Shown here: positions 31,000-41,838 of the stretch, piece after piece
How positions within the stretch are numbered: position 1 is the first letter of the stretch
Layout of the letters: the number at the start of each line of letters is the position of its first letter
Source of the DNA: Sporopachydermia quercuum
Taxonomy: Eukaryota > Ascomycota > Sporopachydermiomycetes > Sporopachydermiales > Sporopachydermiaceae
NCBI GenBank assembly: GCA_001599295.1
Contig: BCGN01000002.1
Span: 992,001-1,056,000, forward strand
Direction of reading: 5' to 3'
Length of the DNA: 64,000 nt
Notes under the pieces: model-generated
What the model saw: the letters and a program-made list of their open reading frames with translations, nothing else
Databases searched by the model: none
What the model was told of the DNA's origin: nothing
Made by a program: the position numbers and the translations under genes

Positions 31000-32040
31000 T
31001 TACGCCCATTTACCCAACAATGCCATCAATCCAGCACCTACAGCCATTACAATCCAGGCCATAACCTTCATTTTGAGATTTTCTTTGCCGTTGACTTGGA
31101 ATCCGTCAGAGTAGAAGAACTCATGAGCCATGAATTCAACAATACCTGTATAGACAAGAATACCAGCTGAGATAGCATCAAAAATACCATTGGTGATTAG
31201 AGCAGTTGGTGAGCCGGGAGCATATGTATATCTTACACCTAAGCCAATAGCAATTGCAATGGGTGTTGATAAAGAGTAACCAAGGGCCAATAAATAAGGT
31301 GTAGCTCTTTTTGATGCGGGCCAATCTGCTTCAGATATTCTAGTACCTAAACCAGCACCTTCGAACATTTGATGGAAGACTAAAACAATGTATAGAGTAA
31401 TGAATTCATCTCCAGAAACAGCTAATGCCAAACCAATGAAGATAGAATGAAAAATAACTCCAAATTCTAAAATGAAAATTGAAACCAACTGATCTCTGAA
31501 ATGGCTCCCCGTTGATGCAGAATCAACATTAACATCGCCTTGCTCTTTCAGATCTGAACGTGCTTCTGCTTCTACATCTGCAGAGTTTGTGTTACCTTCA
31601 GTTTCCAATCCAACATCACCAGATTTATGAATATAGTACGCTGTTACAAACTCAACCAAAAGCATTAGGAAAATAGTAATTAAACAGATNGCGAATGCAT
31701 AAGGGTATTCACCCCAACCGTCGCTTAAACATGAAGATCCTAGAGAGTCTACCGCAGGTTCCAACAAATGTATAAATGCAGTAGCGACGATGACCCCGGA
31801 TCCAAAATACTTCAAAATAAAGAAAGCCCACGGTGGAAATGGAATACTACTGTGGTTGGATGCTAAGATAGGTAAAAGAGTGCCTATTAATGAAGAAGCA
31901 AGAATAACAAATATAGCAGATACTCTTACTCCAATTCTCCCGTCGAACTCATTTCCATCACATTCCTCCTCATCGTGAGAATGTTGCCTTTTCACCAAGA
32001 CAGAAGATGCTATATCATTCGCTAATTCCCCAAAATGCAT
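31000..32040 (-). CDS. ZIP-family plasma-membrane zinc transporter (Zrt1/Zrt2-like)
   Basis: This family imports zinc, and sometimes iron, across the plasma membrane. The 346-aa product has eight predicted membrane helices. NEFDGRIGVRVSAIFVI leads into helix 1, and VIVATAFIHLLEP is in the helix 2-3 region. Helix 4 is FHSIFIGLAL and helix 5 is FHQMFEGAGLG, which hold the paired metal-binding histidines. The variable cytosolic loop between helices 3 and 4 (about 160-195) is acidic, with few histidines, unlike the His-rich loop of Zrt1. The protein is also shorter than S. cerevisiae Zrt1 (376) and Zrt2 (422). The N-terminus has a small HSHDEEECD cluster that could sense metal. Start ATG is at 32038-32040. 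One N falls in a helix. Confidence 0.92.
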   Translation of the reverse strand: MHFGELANDIASSVLVKRQHSHDEEECDGNEFDGRIGVRVSAIFVILASSLIGTLLPILASNHSSIPFPPWAFFILKYFGSGVIVATAFIHLLEPAVDSLGSSCLSDGWGEYPYAFXICLITIFLMLLVEFVTAYYIHKSGDVGLETEGNTNSADVEAEARSDLKEQGDVNVDSASTGSHFRDQLVSIFILEFGVIFHSIFIGLALAVSGDEFITLYIVLVFHQMFEGAGLGTRISEADWPASKRATPYLLALGYSLSTPIAIAIGLGVRYTYAPGSPTALITNGIFDAISAGILVYTGIVEFMAHEFFYSDGFQVNGKENLKMKVMAWIVMAVGAGLMALLGKWA

Positions 32041-32560
32041 TTTGACAATAATTTAAAAGCTTCAAGATATTGATTGATTTCAATTGATCGAATAAATAAG
32101 TCTTCAACTGTTAGTTAATAAGACGAGACAGATGTGTATGCGTAAGTGTATATAAGGATGATTTATCAATGATAGTCTTAGGCTGTATTTAACGCTCAAA
32201 TTGCTCAATAAATTCAAATAGCAAATTTGAGTTGCTTTATACTACTAATTCTGACCAATTCAACTTCAGACTATAACTTCAAGCGTAAAGCTAATATATA
32301 CAAATTCTTCTTCTAACCAATTAACCTAACTCGAGCCAAGCCAATTCGGTTTTCTTGATTTTTCTCCTCGATATAGTCAAAAACTAATAATAATAAAAAG
32401 AAGAAAAAAAGAATCTTTTTGACAACCCTGTAGGTAACAACTCTTATATATCTATAACTTAAGAAAACAAACCTCATTTGGTATCTTTTGGCATCCTTTA
32501 ATATCTCCCATGATAGTTTTTCCGAATTAACCTGCAAGGTAACAGCAAAATTTATTCAAT
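32041..32560. other. Upstream region of the zinc transporter
   Basis: This is the promoter side of the ZIP gene. No zinc-response element of the Zap1 type was recognised by eye. It is AT-rich with A tracts near 32397. Confidence 0.4.
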
Positions 32561-33195
32561 ATGGTAACCTTCAAGGTTTGGAGTGACGAAATTAAGGCAC
32601 CATGCTGTTTGAGAGTGCTCTTGGACAGCCTCAAGGTACAGAATCGTGCAGAGACTGTGTGCTTATGGTTTAGTTTCGTGATTTGAGGACAACTTACCAT
32701 TAACCGAAGAAAATGCAAGTACAACAGTTTGAGTCTGATACTGAAAAAGAATCAACTGTTATTCAGTAATAATAGAAATAGTAAGAAAAGTTTTCGATGT
32801 TGAGTTTTGTTTTCTAACTCCGAGGCTCGTTTGGCAAAAGAGACCTTTCCTCAGCATTAGCCTTAAAAACGACACTGGACACTGGGAACCTAGGAAAGCC
32901 AAAATCGATGACCCATAAGGTGCAGCAAACTTTAAACGTATAGAGTTTAAAACTTAAATATGAAGTCTCCATAGATGGAAAACTGGAGAAAATCAAAGCT
33001 GAAGATATATATATTTCTCTCTTAGTTAAATCTAATGTAATATTTAAATATTTAGATAATTCCCCACCTAATAATTCAGTAGTAAAACTCATTTGGAAAC
33101 AAGCAGCTTGGGAAAATTTTGTTTCTATTTCATTATGCTCTTTCTCAAACCGCTCAAGACAAAACCAACCAATGCTTTATGAAATAAGTAAATGA
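32561..33195 (+). pseudogene. Unrecognised broken or multi-exon coding region
   Basis: Coding-like sequence is present but no single frame spans it. An ATG at 32561 opens MVTFKVWSDEIKAPCCLRVLL and meets a stop after 41 codons. A TTCTAAC branch-point-like box at 32812 precedes a second open stretch (from about 32825) with SFGKRDLSSALALKTTL. This runs to an in-frame TAG at 32941-32943, then stays open for 83 codons (KYEVSIDGKLEKIKAEDIY, later SVVKLIWKQAAWENF) to a stop at 33195. The composition is protein-like, rich in Lys, Glu and Asp. The minus-strand ORF over it (33092-32814) looks like its shadow. It may be a decayed host gene or a gene with introns I cannot place. No family was recognised. 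Confidence 0.35.
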
Positions 33196-34466
33196 AATAG
33201 GAATGATTTGAAAGGAAGCATTCTTAATTGGGGTTTTCTTTTCATGTAAATGGTGTCTATTGTGTATATTATGCATTGTACGGCAAATCGATTTAAATGT
33301 CTTCAGTTTGATAGGCGATCAGTGATTGACCAACAAGGCAGTTAACATATATAGCACTGTATTCACAGTGAAGTAAGTGATCAATTCTTGGATTGTAAAT
33401 GCCTTTTTGATCCTTTTGAAGATCGGAAATACAAGCCATAGTGTTCGTCGGTGATGATGGTTTCAACAGCAGTTATTGATAGAAGTTGAGTGATCAATTG
33501 ATACTGGTAGGAATTGCAACCAATAAAATAATACTAAATTATATACCTATACCCTACTATCCACGGGATTGTTTTAAAAAATCTAGGTATTTAAGAAACA
33601 GGCACTTCTTTTCATTAAAATTGTTGATATATCCAGTACCATCTATTGTATACAAATGCTTTTCACGTGATGCGATGCAAAGATAGTCCCTGACATACCT
33701 CTCTTCACTTGATGTTTAATTACACAAACAAAAACCAAGCACCCTCAAGACAACTACCTAGTTTTACGACCTTGTTTACATTTATTTGAAAACATCACAG
33801 ATATTTTGTACTAAGGAGACGTATCATTTCATACATCTATAAAACACTTCTTCTTGATCCGTCTTGGTACTGGTTTGCCTAGGGGGGTAGAGCTCTCTAA
33901 GCTTTCGCTCCTCAATAATTACTACGCTTTAGACTACATTCTATATATACTTTTTCACACTCAATTGATTATATACCCGTTAGTTTTCGGTTTGAAAACC
34001 AAATAAAACCCTTCCTTTGTTACTAATGATCNCAAAACCCCTTCGTCAGTTTCATTGCATGGCATGCATATTAACCACTTAACCATAACGTAATCAAAAA
34101 TCTTCACTCCTTGCGTTTGCAATACCCGAATCGAGCAATTATTTTGGCACTGATGAATCCTGTCACGAAAGAAAATTAGATTGATAACGATCTTACTGAT
34201 GACTAACTCTGGAGTTGAACATGAGTGTGTTTTATTGTCTCAAACGAATANAACCTATCTATATCAAGTGATTGATAGCTTCTGATTAATTCTTATGTTA
34301 CAGGATTTAGGACGGTAACTGATCAGTGGTAGTGTTCTGTTGTCGCTTTTATTATCCGTTCCCGCACACTATCTCAGTACAGTGAAGTGTATCGACTTAA
34401 TTGAGTAGATTTGCTCAAAGAGTTCAGCAAAGCCCGAATAACAAAACTAAATTAATATTTGAAATA
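33196..34466. other. Upstream region of the MOSC gene
   Basis: This 1.27-kb region has no accepted gene; the 66-codon open frame near 33486 has no supporting features. It includes a TCACGTGA-type box near 33665 and a GGGGGG run near 33882. Confidence 0.45.
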
Positions 34467-35576
34467 ATGGAAGAACAACTAACAACCTATTTGATCTATA
34501 CAGGTGTGACAGTGTTGGTTGGATTTCTAACTGCGTTCACCATTGGATCGGTGATCTGTAACTCACCCCAAACAACAATCAAATCAACATGGGCAATTGC
34601 ATTGAGCAAGTTTTACTATTCTGTTAGCAATGTTTTTCAACGACCAGTTTATAAAGGTAAAGTAAAAGAGATGTTTATTTATCCTATCAAGTCTATCGCT
34701 GGTATCAGTGTTAAAGAAAATGTAATGACTGCTCACGGTTTCAAGAATGATCGTATTTATATGTTTGCATATCCGACACTAGAGCCAAAAGAAGGTAAGA
34801 AAAAGCCTGAAAACACTTACACTTTCTTAACCCAAAGAGAGGTACCGCGATTAGTTTTGATTAAGCCTACTATCTCTGAAAAAGATAATACAATAATTCT
34901 CGAATTCCCTGATCATGAACCACTTGTTATCCCATTGGAATACGGACCTAAAGATATTACCGATGAAGTGCATACTGTCGACATTTGGGGTGTAATTGTT
35001 GAATGTCATGCTCTAAAATCCGAGCTTTTACCTCGGGAATTTGTATCTAAAGTAGGACTTCCAGAAGGTACACTGTTGTTAGCACCTTTCAAAAGAAGAG
35101 TAGTCACCAAAGGAGTCTTTCCTGCATCTCAGAACAAAACTATCACATTTCAGGACGAATACCCAGGAAATCTCAACACTACAGCATCTCTTGGCGATTT
35201 GAACGAAAAATTAGAGGCTGCAGGTAGTGATGTTAGAGTAAGTGTTAGAAACTTTCGTCCAAATTTGCTGATTGATAATCCTGATGGAAAACCATTTGAA
35301 GAAGACACTTGGAACAAAGTAACATTAAACGGACATTTACTACATGTGGCTTGTCGTAATGTCAGATGTCAAGTTACCACTGTCAATACGACAAAAGGTG
35401 AGTTTGAAGCAACTAGAGAACCATATAAAACTATGCAAAAATATAGAAGGGTTGATGCTGGTTCTAAGTACAGTCCATGTTTTGGTGTGAATTTTGTTGC
35501 TCAGGAAAAAGAATTTGTTGTAAAAATTGGTGATGAGCTTTGGATGAACAGCCGATGTGAGCATTACTATTTATAA
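34467..35576 (+). CDS. Membrane-anchored MOSC-domain protein (mARC-like)
   Basis: The product is 369 aa from the ATG at 34467. An N-terminal hydrophobic helix (about 7-30, TYLIYTGVTVLVGFLTAFT) anchors it. MOSC-N beta-barrel sequence follows (VKEMFIYPIKSIAGISV, then TQREVPRLVLI). The C-terminal MOSC domain contains FRPNLLID and CRNVRCQVTTVN. In mitochondrial amidoxime-reducing component (mARC) enzymes the Cys in this last motif binds molybdenum, and here Cys301 sits at that place with Cys296 just before it. mARC reduces N-hydroxylated compounds with cytochrome b5. Whether this yeast makes molybdenum cofactor cannot be told from the window. The 3' end overlaps the 3' end of DSS4 by 10 bp. Confidence 0.85.
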   Translation: MEEQLTTYLIYTGVTVLVGFLTAFTIGSVICNSPQTTIKSTWAIALSKFYYSVSNVFQRPVYKGKVKEMFIYPIKSIAGISVKENVMTAHGFKNDRIYMFAYPTLEPKEGKKKPENTYTFLTQREVPRLVLIKPTISEKDNTIILEFPDHEPLVIPLEYGPKDITDEVHTVDIWGVIVECHALKSELLPREFVSKVGLPEGTLLLAPFKRRVVTKGVFPASQNKTITFQDEYPGNLNTTASLGDLNEKLEAAGSDVRVSVRNFRPNLLIDNPDGKPFEEDTWNKVTLNGHLLHVACRNVRCQVTTVNTTKGEFEATREPYKTMQKYRRVDAGSKYSPCFGVNFVAQEKEFVVKIGDELWMNSRCEHYYL

Positions 35577-35950
35577 TATAACGATTCTAGGTGCAGAAGA
35601 TATGGATATGAATTATCATCAGTTACTATACCTATAGGGCCTTTCTCACACTCACCACAGAAAAGATATCTTGCGGGAACTACTTTTTTTGTTTCGTTAT
35701 TTTCTTCATTTTTTATTGTTATTTCTGATATAGTTGTTGTAATTCTTGAAACAGTAAGATTTTCGAAATCAAATGCATCTGGGATGACTATAAATTCTGA
35801 TTGTCCAGGGATTAACATATCCGGCGCGTTTTCAATTGTGACATGTTTATGAGTGTCCGTCAGATTGATGACCAATGTTCGACAATCGGAAAATCGGCAA
35901 TATGCGGAACCAGTTTTATTATCTGTTTTTGAATATTCATGAAATGACAT
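35567..35950 (-). CDS. DSS4: Rab guanine-nucleotide release factor Dss4 (Mss4 family)
   Basis: Dss4/Mss4 binds nucleotide-free Rab GTPases such as Sec4 and assists exocytic traffic. The 127-aa product (S. cerevisiae 143) has the family's two zinc-ligand pairs, CRFSDC near residue 18 and CGEC near residue 98. Between them is QSEFIVIPDAFDFENLTVSR, which parallels SNFLVVPDVWDFDNVGVSR of yeast Dss4. YLFCGECEKGPIGIV parallels YLICADCDKGPIGII. The start ATG is at 35948-35950. Its last ten bases overlap the end of the MOSC gene on the opposite strand, so the two transcripts must be antisense at their 3' ends. Confidence 0.92.
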   Translation of the reverse strand: MSFHEYSKTDNKTGSAYCRFSDCRTLVINLTDTHKHVTIENAPDMLIPGQSEFIVIPDAFDFENLTVSRITTTISEITIKNEENNETKKVVPARYLFCGECEKGPIGIVTDDNSYPYLLHLESLYYK

Positions 35951-38515
35951 CTTATTTGTTTTCAGAATATATGCTATCTCAATTATGTCCTTCTTGCTTT
36001 GTATGGTCTTGCATTGTCTATGGGTTTAGAAAGAAAGGTGCCGTAGTTAATAAATCTCAATAAGCTCCTTATACTGCTTTTGACAACAACAATTTTTTTA
36101 TTTAGTTTTTGCTACTATGGGTTTGATTTATGTTTTGTCTAATAACTGACCAGTTAAATATTCTACCGCATTATCAACAGAAAGAAAGGTCCATTGATCT
36201 TTAAACCAGTGGAAGTCAATATGCAATTCTTTCCGTTATTTACCTACAAAAATGATAAAGTCTCCGGTTTGGAAATTCATGTATATCGGTGTTACCCGAA
36301 AGAGACTACAAAAGAATTCATAGCAAGCAAGAAATATTGTTAGACCATTATTAGACCATTGTTAGACCTAAATCAAAACCAACCAGTCATCTCAGATATC
36401 TCTCCGTAATATTTAGTTTGATCCTTCTTATTGATCTCCAACAAAGGCATTTGGGTAGTCTTTTTGATTTTTAGATACTTCAACTACTATAGATTGACTA
36501 ACCATCAACTACAGTATTATTAGGTTCACTGGTACGGAACCACTTAACAGGTTTCTTCCCCCACAATATGACACGTGATCTTCCAATTACATTCCGCGAA
36601 CTAGTGATAGAACTCAAACGAGTGGCTTTTCGACGGATAGTCGATTCCACTAACTTCGAACAACTTCGAACACTTATAAATGCTTTTTATGAGGCGATTG
36701 AAAGTGCAAGAGTATATATATATTTCTGCATCAATTTATAACTCCATATCCAATTCTTGTTCTTCCAGGTAATAGATATTATTTTCTCCAATGCCATAAC
36801 ATTGATTCTGGGATTCTTTATGGTCTTTTGGGTATCAGAACTATTCAGATATTGCTTTTCACTTGAACTTATTCTACCTCTCTATTTTACTAACTACCAT
36901 AACAACAGTGTAACTCTTTGTGTTGTGTATTCTCCAATCAAAATATAGAAACTCTCAGCCGAATTCTGATAATGTAGCGCAGCAATCAATATCAATCCTA
37001 AAAGCAAGGTTCTTTGAGACTAGCTTTAAAGTTCCGTGCTATTATCTCCCCGGAAAAACATCAACAGCCGTCTGAGGGAACATACCGCTCAGCAACAGAG
37101 CATATGTCTGACAGGAATCACTGAATTAATTGGCCCCTTCGTAATAATATAGTGCAATACAACATATCCAGTTGATATTGTACAGAATAAGACAATTGAT
37201 ATCAACGAAATATAAGTATCTATATTTATTTCTGAGCATTAATAGTGCTTATGCTCATTCATTGTTCCTGGGTACCTGCAGCGAAATATACCACGTCCTA
37301 ATAAAGNGTTTCGATTTTATGCTCTACAATTCAAAACTTTTGGACTTATTGTTGCATTGTTTCAATTGACACAGCAGTTACTTCTAACAAATTATTCAGA
37401 CAAGCTCTTTTCTAAGATGAAACCAGTTCTGCTGTATTGTATTATATACCAATACCAACTTGGGAGTGGGGAACCCCTGATGTACGTAAAATTATTTTCT
37501 TCTATTCTTACCTATTTGGCCTTTAGAACGGAGACAATAGGAATATCTGGAGAACATTTCCAGAAGGAAAACTCTACCAATTATTCAAGATTCCCCTATT
37601 ATCTTGAGTAAAGCTAGAAAAATGGCAAATTGATATAATAAAGAAATCCTATTAAACTATTTCCAGCATTCAGTTCTTGATTTCTTATTAGCGCTGATAC
37701 CATTGTAATGTTGTTCACTGNCTTATCCATTATTTCCGTTTTATTCCTGGCCACCCTTCAGCCACTCTTACCGTTCCTAAAACAGAAATCGAAAAAGCGG
37801 AGAAATGTAAAACGTACGTAACAATCAACCCAATTTTGTAGTAAAAAAATTTATGCTTGTGGTTTTGTGTGTTAGTAACCATAATCATCCTTCGTGTTGT
37901 TTGATAATTTGTTCTTTTGAACATACGATTAGCAGGTGAGATTATCTATGAACAGTAAGGTTGCGTTGGAAGGAACCGACGACATTTTATCAGATTTATC
38001 AAAATATTTATTTGATTTTTTGATAATAGATAACATTTTTATACACTGTTCAATATTGATTAGTTTGATTAATTTGAAACGGTAAAATAGCCAAGTGGTA
38101 CACTTTTCTTTATCAAACTAAAGAACCCCTTGTTGACTTTTTCGCCTGGCGTTTATGCCGTTTGACATATCAAGTATAATTTTTTTGAAATAGTTTTTTA
38201 CGACTTTCGACTTGGGAATATCGAAATATCGAGATAATAAAAAAGTGAATTTTTTCTTCCATTCTCTCCAGATTTTCGTTGGCGAATTCAACTTCTCAGG
38301 ATCTAGACAGAACAGTTTTTACCCCACATTGGCGGACGATCAAGATATCGAGAATTCGACACCAAGAAACAGTGATAACTCTCATGCTGCATGAGATAGT
38401 GGGATAGTATTATTACGTGTATTTATATTTAACGACTCTGAATTTCCTAAATATTTGTTGCTATCCTTTTATTTTTCATTTTTCATTTTTCATTTTATCT
38501 TGAATCCTGAACGCA
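35951..38515. other. Long divergent region DSS4 / MIG1
   Basis: These 2.6 kb lack a convincing gene. Several open frames of 60-85 codons occur (for example 36757-36948 and 37730-37924), but none has support beyond a hydrophobic stretch. A CACGTG box lies near 36572. Three tandem TTTTTCA units at about 38470-38497 sit directly upstream of MIG1 in its leader. A long upstream region fits a regulated transcription-factor gene. Confidence 0.45.
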
Positions 38516-39943
38516 ATGAAGCCTACTAAGTCAGAGTTGGGGGAGGCCCCTAGGCCATACAAATGTCCTCTGTGTGACAAAGCATTTCATAGATTGGAAC
38601 ATCAAACAAGGCATATAAGGACTCATACTGGAGAAAAGCCGCATGTTTGCAATTTTCCTGGTTGTACTAAGCGGTTTTCTCGATCTGATGAACTTACACG
38701 ACATTCCAGAATTCATACAAATCCGAATTCTCGCAAGAACAAATCATATTCAGCAACTAAGGTGAAAAGCAAAAGCTCTTCTGATTTGAAATCATTTTCA
38801 CCTCTCACCCCAGTTTCCACAGTCGCTCAAGAATTGACGGTTTCGTCGTCGCCTAATGATTTGAAAGTTCCATCGCTTCCAAAATCTCAACCAATATCTA
38901 CTCCTCATTCACCATCAGCGAACGCTTCGGCCGCTTTGGCTTCATTATCATCCGTGTTGATTCCGAAGTCAGCCCCAACATCAAGTTTAACATCACCAAC
39001 AGTCTCACCACCGAGCAATACTCCGTTCGGAAATGCTCTCGCTGGAGGGCATAGAAATGTATTTGCTGATTTCAACTTATTAGCATCAGCAGCATCACAG
39101 CAACTAGAAAGAGAAGTGATGGACGGTTCATTCAACGGAAGTGGAAACACATCGCCAGTTAATTTACCTGCTTTACCTGCATTATCTTCTATATCAAGAG
39201 TAAAACAAGAACCTTTGTCTTCAACCAGGTCACTCTCATCTTTATCTGCATATTTTTCAAAACTTTCTGCTGCACCACCCCATCAACCACTCCCCCCAAT
39301 TCAAACTCCTACGCTACCGCCATTAAACCTTGCATCAAACACCAGTCCAAGTTCTGGTGCAATGTCTGTCAACAGTTCAGGTCATCATCATCCCTTGAAT
39401 TCCCTTTCTGCTCTGCAGAGAATGACGCCGCTAGCGAAACCAAAAATTGGTGCCTCGTCTCGTTTACATGATGAAGATGACCCCTATACCTATCAAAAGT
39501 CAAAAAGATCAAGACCAAACTCGCCATCGGGAACTGTTCCTTCATCTCCAACACATTCTCCAAGATTACAACCAAGTGTTTCATTCTCATTACGTGGTAC
39601 TCCTGAGCACACACCATTAGTTACACCAGCTCATTCACCCAGACTTCAACCTCGTGACTCGTCAAACGCTAACATTAACTCATTTCCTTCTTTACCAGTA
39701 CTCGACTCACAACCTGTAACTGCTGTGCACTTGCCACCTATAAGGAACCTCAATTTAGATCGGGGAGTATCCAATGAAAATGAGTTCAGAACTACCACTT
39801 TGCCTCCTTTGAAAGGAAGTATATCTACTTCTTCATCACCTGGNACAGATATGCCGCCATTAGCTGTTTTATCTCATCTATCTTCAGTTTTAAGAGAAGA
39901 AGATAAGAAAAAGAATGTGTCGGATATGGATTATATGACATAA
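38516..39943 (+). CDS. MIG1: Glucose-repression C2H2 zinc-finger repressor Mig1
   Basis: Mig1/CreA binds GC-boxes (SYGGRG) with an adjacent AT-rich stretch and represses genes for alternative carbon sources when glucose is present. The product is 475 aa (S. cerevisiae 504). Two C2H2 fingers lie at residues 17-37 (ligands C17, C20, H33, H37) and 45-67 (C45, C50, H63, H67). They are joined by HTGEKPH, with the Mig1-typical PRPYKCPLC start and [10 protein letters not shown] recognition helix. The remainder is Ser/Pro-rich and low-complexity, with many SP sites that Snf1 and other kinases could use. A C-terminal leucine-rich end ([15 protein letters not shown]) is like the Mig1 effector domain. 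Intronless. Confidence 0.95.
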   Translation: MKPTKSELGEAPRPYKCPLCDKAFHRLEHQTRHIRTHTGEKPHVCNFPGCTKRFSRSDELTRHSRIHTNPNSRKNKSYSATKVKSKSSSDLKSFSPLTPVSTVAQELTVSSSPNDLKVPSLPKSQPISTPHSPSANASAALASLSSVLIPKSAPTSSLTSPTVSPPSNTPFGNALAGGHRNVFADFNLLASAASQQLEREVMDGSFNGSGNTSPVNLPALPALSSISRVKQEPLSSTRSLSSLSAYFSKLSAAPPHQPLPPIQTPTLPPLNLASNTSPSSGAMSVNSSGHHHPLNSLSALQRMTPLAKPKIGASSRLHDEDDPYTYQKSKRSRPNSPSGTVPSSPTHSPRLQPSVSFSLRGTPEHTPLVTPAHSPRLQPRDSSNANINSFPSLPVLDSQPVTAVHLPPIRNLNLDRGVSNENEFRTTTLPPLKGSISTSSSPXTDMPPLAVLSHLSSVLREEDKKKNVSDMDYMT

Positions 39944-40247
39944 CATGATAGTTGGTGATAGATGGGAAACCACCGATAAGATTTTTGGAAAGTAATAGTT
40001 GTGTAATTAGAGACTTGAAAAGAGAGGAACAGACACAGTTGTAAGGAGAGAATGTTGACTATGCATTTGTATTATTTATTATTTATATACTGTACTAATG
40101 AAGATGTATAATGTATGTTGCATGCTTTGCATGTTTATATGTACATTCAGATGTAACTAGATCTATGTTTGCGATCAGTAGTACATGAAAATAAAGTATA
40201 TTTTGTGTTGGGTAGGTTTTTTCATAAACGTATAAAAATGCTGATCT
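39944..40247. other. Intergenic, convergent MIG1 / HPM1
   Basis: This holds the two 3' UTRs. Nothing else was recognised. Confidence 0.5.
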
Positions 40248-41297
40248 TCACTGTAGTTGTTTAGATATCTTAGTTATACTCCTTGCTACTCCTGACCCTG
40301 TTTCCCATAATGTTTGATACAGTAGCCCAAACTTCTCAAGCTCATTTCTCAACTCAGCTACTCCTCCGCCAACTCCAAAATAGACATTCTTCCCGGCCAC
40401 CAATGCAAAAGCGTCTTTTTCATCTTTTAATAGATCTTCTACCGTCTGCACAAAACTAGATAGATAATCCAAGGTATAGTACGTTTCAGACGCTAGAATT
40501 ATATCAAACTGTTTGTTTGTAATCTCACAGAATTCATTCCCCCATCCACCTTCTATCAATATAATTTCGATATTTCGCTCTTGTAGGTTCTCCTCCATCT
40601 TCCGTACTAATGACGGTGTAATTACTAATTCTCCTTCACGGATACCAATGTGTCCTTCTTCATATCGTAGGTCGCTTTCCTGAAGCTTTCTAATCTCAAC
40701 CTCTCCAAGCCAATCTGCCCATGCTAGCACCAAATTAACAACACTCACCAGTCTTAGAACGTCATAATTATAATCAGCAACAAATAAAGAGCCACAGGAT
40801 ATTCCTGGTGCGGCTTGAAGCTTTCGTAGTAATACATGAGTAGACGGCAAAGCAGCTCCTGCCCCAAGTTCAATAACATCACCAGTAGCGACTTTCAAGT
40901 TCAAGTCGGAGTTGGAATTGTTTATTAAACTACTTAAATCTTCGCTTGCTTCCCATATTTTCAACCCACCTTCATACAATCCAGAATGTAGGTCGCTATT
41001 TGAAAGCAGCGTCGAGTCTAGATCTTCTCTCATTACTTGATGTCTAGCATCATAGACTTCACGTCTGGGAGGTTTCGCGGCTGTATATGTAATTCGCTGA
41101 TGGTACAAGGAGGATAACACATCGTGAAAGTAATGAATTTTAGGCTTCAGGATCTTTGGTAGATCAGAAGTATGTTCCTTGATATCATCACCATGGTAAA
41201 TATTAGTATTAATATCGCTAATAATAGACGGCTGTGGTCCAGACACAATAGGTGTGCCTTCTACTGTGTCCTCATCTTCAAAGTTGAATTTAAACAT
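40248..41297 (-). CDS. HPM1: Protein-histidine N-methyltransferase Hpm1 (METTL18 family)
   Basis: Hpm1 uses S-adenosylmethionine to methylate a histidine of ribosomal protein Rpl3, helping large-subunit assembly. The product is 349 aa (S. cerevisiae 377), starting MFKFNFEDED at the ATG 41295-41297; the frame upstream has only a TTG. The family motif LYEGGLKIWEASEDL lies at about 107-121. SAM-binding motif I is GDVIELGAGAALPS (about 138-151), followed by VADYNYDVL for the acidic post-I loop and FDIILASETYYTL for motif IV. The gene lies downstream of SEC24 on the same strand with a 541-bp gap that should hold its promoter. Confidence 0.92.
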   Translation of the reverse strand: MFKFNFEDEDTVEGTPIVSGPQPSIISDINTNIYHGDDIKEHTSDLPKILKPKIHYFHDVLSSLYHQRITYTAAKPPRREVYDARHQVMREDLDSTLLSNSDLHSGLYEGGLKIWEASEDLSSLINNSNSDLNLKVATGDVIELGAGAALPSTHVLLRKLQAAPGISCGSLFVADYNYDVLRLVSVVNLVLAWADWLGEVEIRKLQESDLRYEEGHIGIREGELVITPSLVRKMEENLQERNIEIILIEGGWGNEFCEITNKQFDIILASETYYTLDYLSSFVQTVEDLLKDEKDAFALVAGKNVYFGVGGGVAELRNELEKFGLLYQTLWETGSGVARSITKISKQLQ

Positions 41298-41838
41298 GGT
41301 GCCAAAGTGGATTGTTTCACAGATCAAAGGGCATTCAGATCAGCAGCAAAAAGTGTACACTAGGAGGTATTGGATTATAAATTCTGCCCAAACGCTCAAT
41401 TTTCAGCTTATCTGAACATTTTACCCGAATAATCATTAATCTCAAAAAAAACCTGACGAGTTTTATAAATAAAGCTGCCCTAAAATGAAAATTTTACAAA
41501 TGTGCAGTGGAAATGCGATGAGACGTAATGCTGAAAGACACTGAAAAAGCTCTTAAATGAATTGATTGTTTAATAACGGTTTACGAATTAAAATCAATTA
41601 ATTGATATGGGCTCATTTCTATATGGAATATTAATAGACATTTATAGATTCGTTGAACAGGTGGCTAACCATTAGGGTAGCAATGAATATAACATACATA
41701 ACATACAGCACTCTAAGGAGCAGTTATGACAAATAGAATGAGTAACTTAGATACAAAATAATATTACAGCAGGCAATTTCTTCTTGTTAACAGTATTATT
41801 ACTAGAGATAGCTTATATGACAATCCAACAATCTACAC
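41298..41838. other. HPM1 promoter and SEC24 3' region
   Basis: A 541-bp gap between two minus-strand genes. It is AT-rich and contains no recognisable element or ORF. Confidence 0.45.

Noticed and set aside
32814-33092. 92-codon minus-strand ORF starting with ATG
   Set aside because: Its Phe/Leu/Ser-rich composition is what the antisense of a Lys/Glu-rich coding strand gives; the plus strand is more protein-like.
37730-37924. 64-codon minus-strand ORF with a hydrophobic stretch
   Set aside because: No homology recognised, no promoter context, and such frames are expected by chance in 2.5 kb of gap.
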